A stretch of DNA of 64,000 bases from UBA11098 sp041671525 (GTDB lineage: Bacteria > Patescibacteriota > Minisyncoccia > Moranbacterales > UBA2206), in contig JBAZBJ010000001.1 of assembly GCA_041671525.1 (NCBI GenBank), positions 1 through 64,000 of the forward strand, written 5' to 3'. A program made the translations under genes and the position numbers. Shown here one piece after another: positions 40,282 to 48,742 of the stretch. Every line of letters begins with the position of its first letter. Position 1 is the first letter of the stretch. The notes below the pieces were generated by a model. That model saw only the letters and a program-made list of their open reading frames with translations, was not told the origin of the DNA and searched no databases.

Positions 40282-41531
40282 TAAAAATTTCAGATCTCAA
40301 ACATCCGTCCTATAACCCGCGGGAAATCAAGAGTGATGACGTCGATGCTTTGAAGCGGTCTATTGAAAGATTCGGACTTCGGGGACTCGTAACGATCAAC
40401 ACTCATAAGGGTCGCGACGGTTTCATTGTGGGCGGTAACTTGACTGTTATGGTACTTAAGGAGTTGGGGTGGGAAACGATACCGAAAGAAAACGTGGACC
40501 TGGTAGACCTTAACGAAAAAGAAGAAAAAGCATTGAGTCTGGCATTAAATAAAATTGCCGAACGACGAAGCTGGAATGATGAAAAGTTGGCTGAACTTAT
40601 GGTAGAGCTCAACCAGTCAGATTTTGACTTGACAGTAACTGGTTTCAATGAGGTTGAAATCAGTAATCTTCTTGATACGCAGATACTTGATGAGCCGGAA
40701 GACGAGGAAGATAAAACTGCTGAAGAGGAATATGAGGAAATAAAAAAACCGGAGTCAAAATATGGCGAGATATATAAGCTGGGAAGGCATCGTCTCATGT
40801 GCGGGGATGCAACGAAAATAGAGGATGTGAAAAAACTGATGGAGGCTGTAAAGGCTGATATGGTTTTTACTGATCCGCCGTATAACGTCGCTCATGTGAG
40901 TCATGAAAAAAGCGGTAAATTTCCTACAGAGCAGGGAAGGATTTTGGGCGACCAACAGAGCCAGGAAGACTTCGAAGCATTCAGTGAAAAAGTGTTTGCC
41001 AATTACCATGAAATTCTGAAACCCGGCTCGACGATTTATGTCTGCACCGGCTACACTAGTTATCCGCTCTGGTACTACGAAATGCTGAATTCGGGCTTTG
41101 AATTTTCATCGACGATAGTGTGGGTCAAACCATCTTTTTCTATCGGATGGAGCGATTACAAAAAACAATACGAACAGATCATGAAAGCCAAGAGAAGCAA
41201 GAGCAAAACCAAGGCTCAGCCATTAATATATGGCTGGAAAAAGGGCGAGAGGCATTTTTTCTTTGGAGATAATAACGAGAGTGACGTGTGGGAATTTCCC
41301 AGAAAGGCAGTTACTAAAATGGAGCATCCGACGGAAAAACCAGAGTGGCTCATCATGCGGGCGATTAAGAATTCCAGCCGAATGGGTAATATCATCGTTG
41401 ATTTCTTCGGCGGATCAGGCAGTACGCTTTTTGCCGCAAACAAACTAGGTCGCACCTGTTATCTGTTGGAACTTGATCCGTGCTGGTGCGATGTCATTCG
41501 AAAACGTTGGAACAATGTAAAGCAAAAATAA
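40260..41531 (+). CDS. ParB-like domain fused to DNA methyltransferase
   Basis: 423 residues from ATG 40260 (an upstream start at 40215 is less likely). Residues ~5-115 are a ParB/Sulfiredoxin-like domain (LKHPSYNPREIKSDDVDALK, then FIVGGNLTVMVLKELG). Methyltransferase domain follows: CGDAT, motif IV DPPYNV (205-210), and motif I near the end, VDFFGGSGSTLFAANKL. This order (DPPY before FxGxG) is the beta class, which makes N6-adenine or N4-cytosine marks. ParB-MTase fusions are typical of phages. Confidence 0.85.
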   Translation: MDKNSKIIKISDLKHPSYNPREIKSDDVDALKRSIERFGLRGLVTINTHKGRDGFIVGGNLTVMVLKELGWETIPKENVDLVDLNEKEEKALSLALNKIAERRSWNDEKLAELMVELNQSDFDLTVTGFNEVEISNLLDTQILDEPEDEEDKTAEEEYEEIKKPESKYGEIYKLGRHRLMCGDATKIEDVKKLMEAVKADMVFTDPPYNVAHVSHEKSGKFPTEQGRILGDQQSQEDFEAFSEKVFANYHEILKPGSTIYVCTGYTSYPLWYYEMLNSGFEFSSTIVWVKPSFSIGWSDYKKQYEQIMKAKRSKSKTKAQPLIYGWKKGERHFFFGDNNESDVWEFPRKAVTKMEHPTEKPEWLIMRAIKNSSRMGNIIVDFFGGSGSTLFAANKLGRTCYLLELDPCWCDVIRKRWNNVKQK

Positions 41532-41544
41532 CTTCACGACAATT

Positions 41545-42108
41545 ATGGCAAAGCTGGCAATTACAACATCTAAAATGCCTGGAGAGACGGAGCAGCAATA
41601 CACCGCCTGGCTTTTGTATTGTGAAGCAGGAAGTCTTAGAAAGACATTTGGCCTGTGGGACAAGGTTGGGCAAAGCTTGGGTGAAGCTGGGGCAGAATTC
41701 GTCGACAGGCTGGGCAAGAAACCGAGCGATACGACTCTGGAGAATTGGTCGAAAAAGTTTCGCTGGGTCGAACGTAAAGAGCTCAAACTAACCGAAGATT
41801 TGGAAGGACTTCGTAAAAAGGCGCAAGAAATAAAACAGAAAAAAGTTTTTGTGATAGGTGAGATTTTCTGGGAAAAAATTCAGTCACTGAAGAAGCAGAT
41901 GAAAAAAGGCGAAGGTGCGACAGTGGATGAGATTAAAAAATTATGGGAAATGTTTCGCACAGAGATGGGGGAGTCTTTGGGCAAGCATGAGCTGAGCATT
42001 AGGGAAGAAGAACAGAAGCCACCGACTGCAGAAGAGCAGGAGCTAGGAGAAGCAATAGACGAATCTATCAAAGCATTTTATGAACGAAAAGGAAAAGCAA
42101 AAAAATAG
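41545..42108 (+). CDS. Small terminase-like protein
   Basis: 187 residues ending 28 bases inside the large terminase gene. N-terminal region (TEQQYTAWLLYCEAGSLRKT, DTTLENWSKKFRWVERKE) looks like the HTH of small terminases, with a coiled middle (about 85-125) and acidic tail. Position directly before the large terminase supports the call. Confidence 0.6.
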   Translation: MAKLAITTSKMPGETEQQYTAWLLYCEAGSLRKTFGLWDKVGQSLGEAGAEFVDRLGKKPSDTTLENWSKKFRWVERKELKLTEDLEGLRKKAQEIKQKKVFVIGEIFWEKIQSLKKQMKKGEGATVDEIKKLWEMFRTEMGESLGKHELSIREEEQKPPTAEEQELGEAIDESIKAFYERKGKAKK

Positions 42109-43621
42109 CATTTTGTATTGGATCAAAGAGAATGGAGTAAAGAGTGAAAGCGGTGATCCGATTGAATTTTCCGATCACCGCTTCATGTTGGATATTTATT
42201 CAGACCGTACGCCTGTGCAGGTTATACGCAAGGGTTCCCAGATCGGAGCAAGCACGATGGAGATTTTGCGGGCAATTCATGCAGCACGGTTCTGGGGAAT
42301 CAATCAGATATACACCCTTCCCACGGCTGATGATGTGGCTGAGTTCGTGAAAAGCAAAGTAAATCGCATCATGAAAATAAATGCATGCATTCTGGACGGA
42401 GTGAGCGGCAGGGACGTGGATTCCATTGAGCAGAAACAGATAGGAAAATCATTCTTGTTTTTCAAGGGAACTTACACGGAAAAAGAAGCGATCATGCTCA
42501 CGTCTGACCGCAACATACATGACGAGCTGGATAAATCCAAGGCCGAGGTTATTCGCGATTATACGAGTCGCATGGGATTTTCAAAAATAAGAAGCCAACA
42601 TTACTTCTCGACTCCGACTGTTCCCGATGTGGGAGTTGACAGACTTTTTGGACAATCTGACCAGAAGCACTGGCGCTTCAATTGCCCTCATTGCGATCAT
42701 GAACAGCACATGGAATGGGAAAAGAACGTGGACCGTGAGCGAAGAATCTATATTTGTCAGAAATGCAGAAAGGAAATAACTCCGCGCTGGGCATGTGATA
42801 ACGGAAGATGGGTGGCAAGATATCCAGGAGAAGCGATAAGCGGATATTGGATAAGTCAGATGATATGCCCATGGCGCTCAGCAGCTGACCTTCTGACGGA
42901 AGAATCCAATGCCGAGGATTTGCGGTATTTCTATAATTTCGTTTTGGGATTACCGTACATTGCCGCTGATCAGAAAATTCCCCAGGGACTGTTTCTTCGT
43001 AATATCACCAATGAGGAAGCTGAAACCTCAGGCTGGAACGTTATGGGAGCGGACACGGGAGACGAGAATCACGTAGTGATTGGCAATGCCAAAGGGATAT
43101 TCTGGATCGGCAAAATCAAGGATCGCCCGAATAAAACACGTTGGGAATATATGGCTGAACTCATTCAATTTTATGATATACGGGTTTGCGTTATTGATGC
43201 CATGCCGTGGACTGAAGAAGCACTGCGTCTGGCTCGTCAGTTTCCGTATCGCGTCTATGTCAATTTTTACAAGGAAGACCCGAAAATGCTGGAGGTCATT
43301 CGCTGGAGCGATGAAGCGGAAGAAGGCGAAAAAGTTTTCGAGGAAGAGGTGAAGGTGCTCACTTCGCGTAACCGTATTATTGACGATACCATCTCCTCAT
43401 TGCGTAGAGGCGAGATAAAATTTGCCATGAAGCCAAATGACGCGACTTTTCGAATGCTCATAGACCATTCTCAGACAATGTATGCAAGAACGGTAACAAA
43501 CCAATACGGTCAGGAAAAACGAGAATGGGAAACGACTACCGGCACGGATCACGCCTGGCACGCCCTAATTTATTGGCATATAGCTTTCAAAAAAAGATTA
43601 AAATATGAACCGAACAAATAA
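42080..43621 (+). CDS. Phage terminase large subunit
   Basis: 513 residues. ATPase: Walker A-like KGSQIGAST (51-59), Walker B HDELD (147-151). A zinc ribbon follows (C202-x2-C205 and C226-x2-C229), as in GpA-type terminases. Nuclease half: MGADTGDENHVVIG (about 326-339) and VIDAMPW (about 368-374) supply the Asp residues of the RNase H-like site. It packages phage DNA. No portal or capsid gene follows; the next genes are bacterial. Confidence 0.9.
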   Translation: MNEKEKQKNSILYWIKENGVKSESGDPIEFSDHRFMLDIYSDRTPVQVIRKGSQIGASTMEILRAIHAARFWGINQIYTLPTADDVAEFVKSKVNRIMKINACILDGVSGRDVDSIEQKQIGKSFLFFKGTYTEKEAIMLTSDRNIHDELDKSKAEVIRDYTSRMGFSKIRSQHYFSTPTVPDVGVDRLFGQSDQKHWRFNCPHCDHEQHMEWEKNVDRERRIYICQKCRKEITPRWACDNGRWVARYPGEAISGYWISQMICPWRSAADLLTEESNAEDLRYFYNFVLGLPYIAADQKIPQGLFLRNITNEEAETSGWNVMGADTGDENHVVIGNAKGIFWIGKIKDRPNKTRWEYMAELIQFYDIRVCVIDAMPWTEEALRLARQFPYRVYVNFYKEDPKMLEVIRWSDEAEEGEKVFEEEVKVLTSRNRIIDDTISSLRRGEIKFAMKPNDATFRMLIDHSQTMYARTVTNQYGQEKREWETTTGTDHAWHALIYWHIAFKKRLKYEPNK

Positions 43622-43832
43622 TCAAAAATCAATAATGCCGGCAGGGCATGAACGCAATATAATCCTGTCAGACATAGCCAAGGATATCACTTCAATCGAA
43701 GAAGAGGGATTCGGCAGGGTTGTGATAGAAATAAAAAGCGGAAAAATCGTGAACTGGTGGAAAGTGGCTTCGCGTACCAGGCGCGGTTTTCTCAAAAGAA
43801 TGAAAGACAGCCACGGCGAGTCGATGCTATAA
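43605..43832 (+). CDS. Small DUF2292-like protein
   Basis: 75 residues. The segment GFGRVVIEIKSGKIVNWWKV resembles the short beta hairpin of DUF2292 (YezD-like) proteins. Overlaps the terminase end by 17 bases. Last gene of the phage-like block. Confidence 0.5.
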   Translation: MNRTNNQKSIMPAGHERNIILSDIAKDITSIEEEGFGRVVIEIKSGKIVNWWKVASRTRRGFLKRMKDSHGESML

Positions 43833-43857
43833 AGACCGAATTCAAAAAGTAAAAATC

Positions 43858-43912
43858 TTTACAAAATATTTACCAATTTTTTACCGAAAATTATCACTGC
43901 TGCAGTTATAAT
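43858..43912 (+). promoter_or_regulatory. TTTAC(C) repeat array and promoter
   Basis: TTTAC-A at 43858, TTTACC at 43869 and TTTACC at 43880: exact 11-bp steps, one helical turn, as OmpR/PhoB-type regulators use. A TATAAT box lies at 43907-43912. The same repeat occurs before the kinase at 44894-44910. The 374-base gap 43833-44206 otherwise holds a 36-codon frame and a weak -10 near 44164. Confidence 0.6.
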
Positions 43913-43924
43913 AATTCCAGCAAG

Positions 43925-44035
43925 ATGAATTTCTTGGAGATTAAAAAGGTTCTTGTCCGGAGTATTTCAGAGAGGGAGGAATATTACGGAGGGTCGATGC
44001 GAACCAGTATCTCAGAATATAATTTTTTAAGGTAA
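43925..44035 (+). CDS. Candidate small protein, 36 residues
   Basis: ATG at 43925 lies 12 bases after the TATAAT box, so the transcript would be almost leaderless. Product begins MNFLEIKKVLVRSISEREEY and has no membrane segment. Could equally be part of an untranslated RNA leading to the response regulator. Confidence 0.25.
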   Translation: MNFLEIKKVLVRSISEREEYYGGSMRTSISEYNFLR

Positions 44036-44206
44036 TAATACGATTTCGCAATTGGCATCCGAATATATAAGCGTTCTGCAAAGAAAACACTCTTACGGGT
44101 GCGCGCCTTTCTTTGTGGGCGTTTTCGGTTTGTTTTTGCGTATGGGCAAATAGGATTTAAAATGATAGAATATCTGTGTTGCATAAAATATCAGCGTTCA
44201 AAAAAT

Positions 44207-44878
44207 ATGCGAATTTTGGTTATAGATGATGATCCGAAAATAGCTGAGTTTCTGAAATCGAATCTGGAAGTCGAGCTTTTTGCAGTGGATGTGGCAACGG
44301 ATGGAGAAAAAGGATCTTATCTGGCTCGCTCTAATGATTATGATCTGGTTATTCTGGACAATGTGCTTCCGAAGAAAATAGGCATAGAGGTGTGCCGTGA
44401 AATTCGCGAGAGAAAGAAAGGAGTCAGGATATTGATGCTTTCCGCATTATCGGATATCGCGACCAAAGTAGACCTTCTGGATGGAGGTGCGGATGATTAC
44501 CTTACTAAACCATTTTCCTTCAAAGAGTTACTATCCAGAGTGAAAGCATTGATGCGTCGCCCCAATATTGCCGTCAATGAAATTGTTAATATAGGCGATC
44601 TGATTATAGATACAAGTAATCATGAAGTTACGCGTGGAAAAAAGAAGATACGTCTTACCCGCAAAGAGTTCATGCTTTTGGAATATCTTGCCAAGAATGC
44701 AGGACGCACATTGACTCAGGGAGATATACTTGAGCACGTGTGGGACATGGAGCTGGACGTTTTTTCCAATACGCTGAAGTCGCACATAAGAAACCTGCGT
44801 GCCAAGATAGACAGCGGAAGGAAAGAGAGCATTATTCAAACGGTAAACGGTAGAGGATATAAAATAGAATTGAACTGA
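44207..44878 (+). CDS. OmpR-family response regulator
   Basis: 223 residues from ATG 44207 (the longer frame upstream has no support). Receiver: VIDDDPKIAEFL (acid pair at 9-10), phosphoacceptor in VILDNVLPKK, where D is about residue 50, the S/T switch in MLSALSD, and K in LTKPFSFKELL. The C-terminal winged helix is complete: RLTRKEFMLLEYLAKNAGRT, TLKSHIRNLRAKID, TVNGRGYKIE. Likely the partner of the kinase at 45088 and of the TTTACC repeats. Confidence 0.9.
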   Translation: MRILVIDDDPKIAEFLKSNLEVELFAVDVATDGEKGSYLARSNDYDLVILDNVLPKKIGIEVCREIRERKKGVRILMLSALSDIATKVDLLDGGADDYLTKPFSFKELLSRVKALMRRPNIAVNEIVNIGDLIIDTSNHEVTRGKKKIRLTRKEFMLLEYLAKNAGRTLTQGDILEHVWDMELDVFSNTLKSHIRNLRAKIDSGRKESIIQTVNGRGYKIELN

Positions 44879-44882
44879 TTTC

Positions 44883-44925
44883 TCAACTTTTTCTTTACCT
44901 TTTCTTTACCTCGTTTTGATACAAT
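44883..44925 (+). promoter_or_regulatory. TTTACC repeats and promoter of the kinase-terpenoid operon
   Basis: TTTACC at 44894-44899 and 44905-44910, 11 bp apart, with a weak third unit (TCAACT) at 44883. TACAAT at 44920-44925 is the -10; its -35 position falls inside the repeats, as in promoters activated by OmpR-type regulators. Confidence 0.6.
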
Positions 44926-44981
44926 GGAAACATGATTCTTGGTCGAGGAATTATTTTTATCAAAATAATAACAATAAGAAA

Positions 44982-45098
44982 ATGAAAAAGAAAATCATCA
45001 AGAAAATTTTGACAAGCAAAAAGCTTAGACATGCAGTCCCACTGAGCGCATTTGTGGTGTCAATCGCAAGCGTCGCTCAACCCTGGGATGCCATATAA
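44982..45098 (+). CDS. Small membrane peptide before the kinase, 38 residues
   Basis: ATG 44982 gives a basic start (MKKKIIKKILTSKKLRH) then one hydrophobic segment (AVPLSAFVVSIASVAQPW). It overlaps the kinase start (45088) by 11 bases, which suggests coupled translation. Could be a regulator of the kinase or simply a leader peptide. Confidence 0.45.
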   Translation: MKKKIIKKILTSKKLRHAVPLSAFVVSIASVAQPWDAI

Positions 45099-46554
45099 AA
45101 CTATTAACGAGCAATCAATAAAAGACAGGGTCATCGGAGCCCGCATTTTTTTCAAGCGTCTTTTTGCAAAGGTTGCTCGTTTTTCGTATAAAAAATTACT
45201 AGAGTCAAAAGCTGTCCGTGAGGAGCAGCGTGGAAAAGAATTTATCCTCAATGTCATACTGATCAGTTCGATAGTCCTTTCCGGCATATTCAGCTTCCTT
45301 GCTTTTTTCGGTTCAATAACTGAAAGTCATTACAGTGGAATACCCATCGGAACAGCGACAATAGTCTTTGGATTTTTTCTGATACTCTATCTTTTATCAA
45401 GAAACAAATTGTTCATGATTTCTTCGTATTTGCTGGTTCTGACATTTTTTCTTTTCACCACATATACCGTGTACCGCTGGGGAGTTGAACTTCCTCAGGG
45501 ACTGATAACATATGCGCTCATTATCGTAATAGCGGGGATACTTGTCAGTGCCCGTTTTGCCTTCGAGATGACGTTTGTGATTTCATCGGTTGTTATCATT
45601 CTCACCTATTTCCAGATAAGCAATATCACGCATCCGAAACTATATTGGAAACCTGAAGCTTTAATGATGAATGATGCGGTTGAATTCGCCATTACCTTCA
45701 TGATAATTTCCGTCGTGTCCTGGTTATATAACCGTGAAATAGCAAGCTCACTTAAACGGGCGATAAGATCAGAAGAAGAACTCAAAAAAGAACGGGACAT
45801 GTTGGAGATAAGAGTTAGGGAAAGAACAGAGGAGCTGGAAAAGATCCAGGCGGAAAAGATGAACCAGGCCGCAAGATTCATAGAATTCGGCAAAATATCC
45901 TCGGGACTTTTTCACGATCTAATCAATCACATGACATTCTTGTTTTTCAATATAGAAAAAGCCAGTGACTCCAGTCAGCAAGAGCTGGTTCAAATAAAAG
46001 AGCAGCTAAGGCAGGCAAACGAGACCAAAGACGTTTTAATGGATTACATAGATGCCGCAAAGAAACAAATTCAAAACCAAAAATCGGACTCGATGTTTTC
46101 AATGAAAAAAGAAATATTAAGTATTATTAAGATATTGGGATACAAGTTGAAAATAGAAAATGTCGAGATAAATCTTGCGGGCGAGTTCGATATCGTTACT
46201 TATGGAAATCCGATAAAATTCAATCAGATCATAATAAACATAGTCTTGAACGCATTGGATGCTTATGAAAGTGGCGAACAGAAAGAGAGAAGCATAAACA
46301 TAAATCTGAACAAGTCTGACGGCAATGCAGTGACCATCATTGAAGATTGGGCAGGTGGAATACCGGAAGAAATAAAGGATAAAATATTCGAGCCATTTTT
46401 TACCACCAAGGGTCCTGAAAAAGGAGCAGGAATAGGCCTTACGACTGTGAAAAATATAGTCGAAGAAGAGTTTGGCGGGACAATAAGACTCGAAAGCGTC
46501 TTGGGACAAGGTTGCAAATTCATAATAGAAATACCAATCAGAAATGAATCTTGA
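45088..46554 (+). CDS. Membrane sensor histidine kinase
   Basis: 488 residues from ATG 45088. About six membrane segments in residues ~45-225 with very short loops, so the signal is probably sensed within the membrane. A coiled coil follows (RERTEELEKIQAEKMNQAAR), then the H-box GLFHDLINHMTFLFFNIEK. ATPase: N-box IIINIVLNALDAY, G1 IEDWAGGIPEEI, F-box IFEPFFTTKG, G2 GAGIGLTTV. NtrB-like ATPase type. The terpenoid gene starts inside its last 11 bases. Confidence 0.88.
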   Translation: MPYKTINEQSIKDRVIGARIFFKRLFAKVARFSYKKLLESKAVREEQRGKEFILNVILISSIVLSGIFSFLAFFGSITESHYSGIPIGTATIVFGFFLILYLLSRNKLFMISSYLLVLTFFLFTTYTVYRWGVELPQGLITYALIIVIAGILVSARFAFEMTFVISSVVIILTYFQISNITHPKLYWKPEALMMNDAVEFAITFMIISVVSWLYNREIASSLKRAIRSEEELKKERDMLEIRVRERTEELEKIQAEKMNQAARFIEFGKISSGLFHDLINHMTFLFFNIEKASDSSQQELVQIKEQLRQANETKDVLMDYIDAAKKQIQNQKSDSMFSMKKEILSIIKILGYKLKIENVEINLAGEFDIVTYGNPIKFNQIIINIVLNALDAYESGEQKERSININLNKSDGNAVTIIEDWAGGIPEEIKDKIFEPFFTTKGPEKGAGIGLTTVKNIVEEEFGGTIRLESVLGQGCKFIIEIPIRNES

Positions 46555-48505
46555 TAAGGACATAGAAAATGCTATATCTTCAGGTATTAATTACTTGAGC
46601 CAGAAACAAAAACGAGATGGAAGTTTTTCCAATCGTGTTTCGACTTCCAAAAATTTCAGTAGCTATGAAGAAAATCAATCCGCCTTTCCCACAAGTCTGA
46701 TATTATCTAGTCTGAACAGTTTTCCGAATATGGGAGAACTGGGAAAAATAAAGAATAATGTTTCAAAATTCATTTTGGGTCAGCGAAGCGAGTTTTGGTC
46801 ATGGAATTATTGGAAAAGGAATTCTGCTGAAAGCAGTAAGTCGCCATATCCTGAAGACCTGGATGACACATGCTGCGCCGTGGCTGCTTTGACGGGATAC
46901 GATTCCAAGTCCGTTTCCGCCGGAGCGATAGCCAAGGTAATTAATCTTCTGGCATACAGTGAAAGCAAGGAGGGCGGTCCGTATTTCACCTGGATCACTC
47001 CACCGGATGCGAACAAGGGCTGGAAGGACACAGACCTTGCAGTCAACAGCAATGTGGGCTACTTTCTTTCGCTTCAGGATGTGACTTTGCCGAGCATAGT
47101 CTCGCTTACAGAAAAAGCAATCGCTTCCGATAAATATGATTCCCCGTATTATCATTCGGAGAATTCCGTGATTTATTTTATTTCCAGATGGTACAAGGGG
47201 AAAAAGAAAAGCAAGGCTCTTTCATATCTTCTTGAAAAGAGGCAATGCAACCACTCCTGGGGCAATCCATTGGAAACCGCATTGGCCATCAGTGCACTCA
47301 TAAATTTCGGATACGAAAAAGAAAAACTAGAAAGAAGCATTGAATATATTTTACGACACCAAAAATCAGGTGGATGGAAAGAGCATCCGTTCGTAATAGA
47401 ATTCATCAAAAAGAAGCGGAAGCATTATGCCGGCAGCTCAGAGTTGACGACCGCATTCTGTCTTGAAGCTTTGGGAAAATTTTCGACTCCGGACAAAAAA
47501 ATGAAGAGCAAAGGAAAACTGGCAGACAGCAAGCAACAAAAGATGCGCAAGAGAATAATCGAAATGTCAGATCGAAGATTTTCGGAATTAAGCTCCGAAC
47601 TCTCGGAAAGTTTTTTGGCTGCCAGAAAGAAGATATTGAAAGGAGACAAAGGGGATCAGATAATGTTGCTGCCATATTATTTCCAAAAATCACTGGGGCA
47701 AAAAGAGATAGATGAACGCTTGATTGCGGAGCTGGGTGCCACCAGCCTTTACGGGTGGACAGCTTACACGATTTACGACGATTTTCTGGATGGCGAAGGA
47801 GATCCGAAACTTTTGTCTCTGGCAAACATTTGTCTCAGGGAATTGACTTCGATATATTCGGTGAATTTTTCGAATGACGAGAAGTTCCTTAGTTTCTTCG
47901 GAAAGATAATGGACAGGATTGATTCGGCCAATTCGTGGGAGGCATCAAATTGCCGGGCGAAAATAGTAGGCTCATGCCTGATGATTCCAGAAAGACTGCC
48001 GGAATACGAAAACATGGAAAAATTAGCCGACAGGTCTATTGGGCACGCTCTTGGAGCAGCAGCGATTCTTTATCTGAATACGAATGAAACGGAATCAGAA
48101 GAAATGAAAAACTTAATTTCATTTTTTGAAAATTACATCATAGCACGACAGCTTAACGATGATGCACATGATTGGGAGGAAGATTTGAAAAGAGGACAAT
48201 TGAGTCCTGCAGTAGTTTCCGTTTTGAAGAGATATGCGAAACCGAATGCCTCCAAGAATAATGGAGAGTTGGATCTGAAAAAACAGCTGAAGCAATTGCA
48301 GAAAATATTCTGGTACGACGTCATCCATGAAATATGCGATAAAGCACTTTTTCATATTAAGGAGTCCAGAAAAAATCTGGAAAGTATTAAGGGGCTTAAG
48401 GACAAAGCCATCTTTGAAAGCATGCTTGGAGCCGTTGAAGAATCAGCCCAAAAAGCCGTTACTGAGCAAAAAGAAATGCTGGAGTTCCTGGAAGAATACA
48501 GGTAA
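46544..48505 (+). CDS. Fused class II / class I isoprenoid enzyme (terpene synthase-like)
   Basis: 653 residues. N-terminal ~310 residues are an alpha-toroid of prenyltransferase/squalene-cyclase repeats: GINYLSQKQKRDGSF, LLEKRQCNHSWGNPLETALA, ILRHQKSGGWKEHPF. It carries DLDDT (105-109), the DxDD acid motif of class II cyclases. The C-terminal ~300 residues are all-helical with two Asp-rich motifs, DDFLD (412-416) and DDAHD (539-543, in LNDDAHDWEEDLKRG), as in class I isoprenoid synthases. It would protonate and cyclise a linear prenyl diphosphate, then ionise or condense it. Translated in overlap with the histidine kinase. Substrate and product unknown; the prenyl donor genes are not in the window. 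Confidence 0.75.
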   Translation: MNLDKDIENAISSGINYLSQKQKRDGSFSNRVSTSKNFSSYEENQSAFPTSLILSSLNSFPNMGELGKIKNNVSKFILGQRSEFWSWNYWKRNSAESSKSPYPEDLDDTCCAVAALTGYDSKSVSAGAIAKVINLLAYSESKEGGPYFTWITPPDANKGWKDTDLAVNSNVGYFLSLQDVTLPSIVSLTEKAIASDKYDSPYYHSENSVIYFISRWYKGKKKSKALSYLLEKRQCNHSWGNPLETALAISALINFGYEKEKLERSIEYILRHQKSGGWKEHPFVIEFIKKKRKHYAGSSELTTAFCLEALGKFSTPDKKMKSKGKLADSKQQKMRKRIIEMSDRRFSELSSELSESFLAARKKILKGDKGDQIMLLPYYFQKSLGQKEIDERLIAELGATSLYGWTAYTIYDDFLDGEGDPKLLSLANICLRELTSIYSVNFSNDEKFLSFFGKIMDRIDSANSWEASNCRAKIVGSCLMIPERLPEYENMEKLADRSIGHALGAAAILYLNTNETESEEMKNLISFFENYIIARQLNDDAHDWEEDLKRGQLSPAVVSVLKRYAKPNASKNNGELDLKKQLKQLQKIFWYDVIHEICDKALFHIKESRKNLESIKGLKDKAIFESMLGAVEESAQKAVTEQKEMLEFLEEYR

Positions 48506-48742
48506 TAGAGAACAGTAGGGAATGTTTGGGGCTGTAAGCAAAAGCAAACCGGCTTTGGGGTGGTTATACCAATTCGGCACAAAATACGCCCGTTGGCCCA
48601 AATTTGGCCAAATAACGGGTCCATAAAAAGACTAGCCAATCAATGGGAATGGTGCAATAATAGTAATATGTATCGATGATTATTACTAAACAAAAAGCAC
48701 TAACATTAGTACTTGCAATAAGATTTAAGGTGTTTAAAAAAT
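48506..48742 (+). other. Spacer before the defence island
   Basis: 237 bases without a gene. At 48588-48622 lies a palindromic element: CCCGTT and AACGGG arms around GGCCCAAATTTGGCC. Related elements are at 58527 and 61976. No clear terminator and no strong promoter was found for the methyltransferase. Confidence 0.5.

Noticed and set aside
44099..44206. 36-codon extension at the 5' end of the response regulator
   Set aside because: The receiver domain begins exactly at ATG 44207; the extension passes through a likely -10 box and matches nothing.
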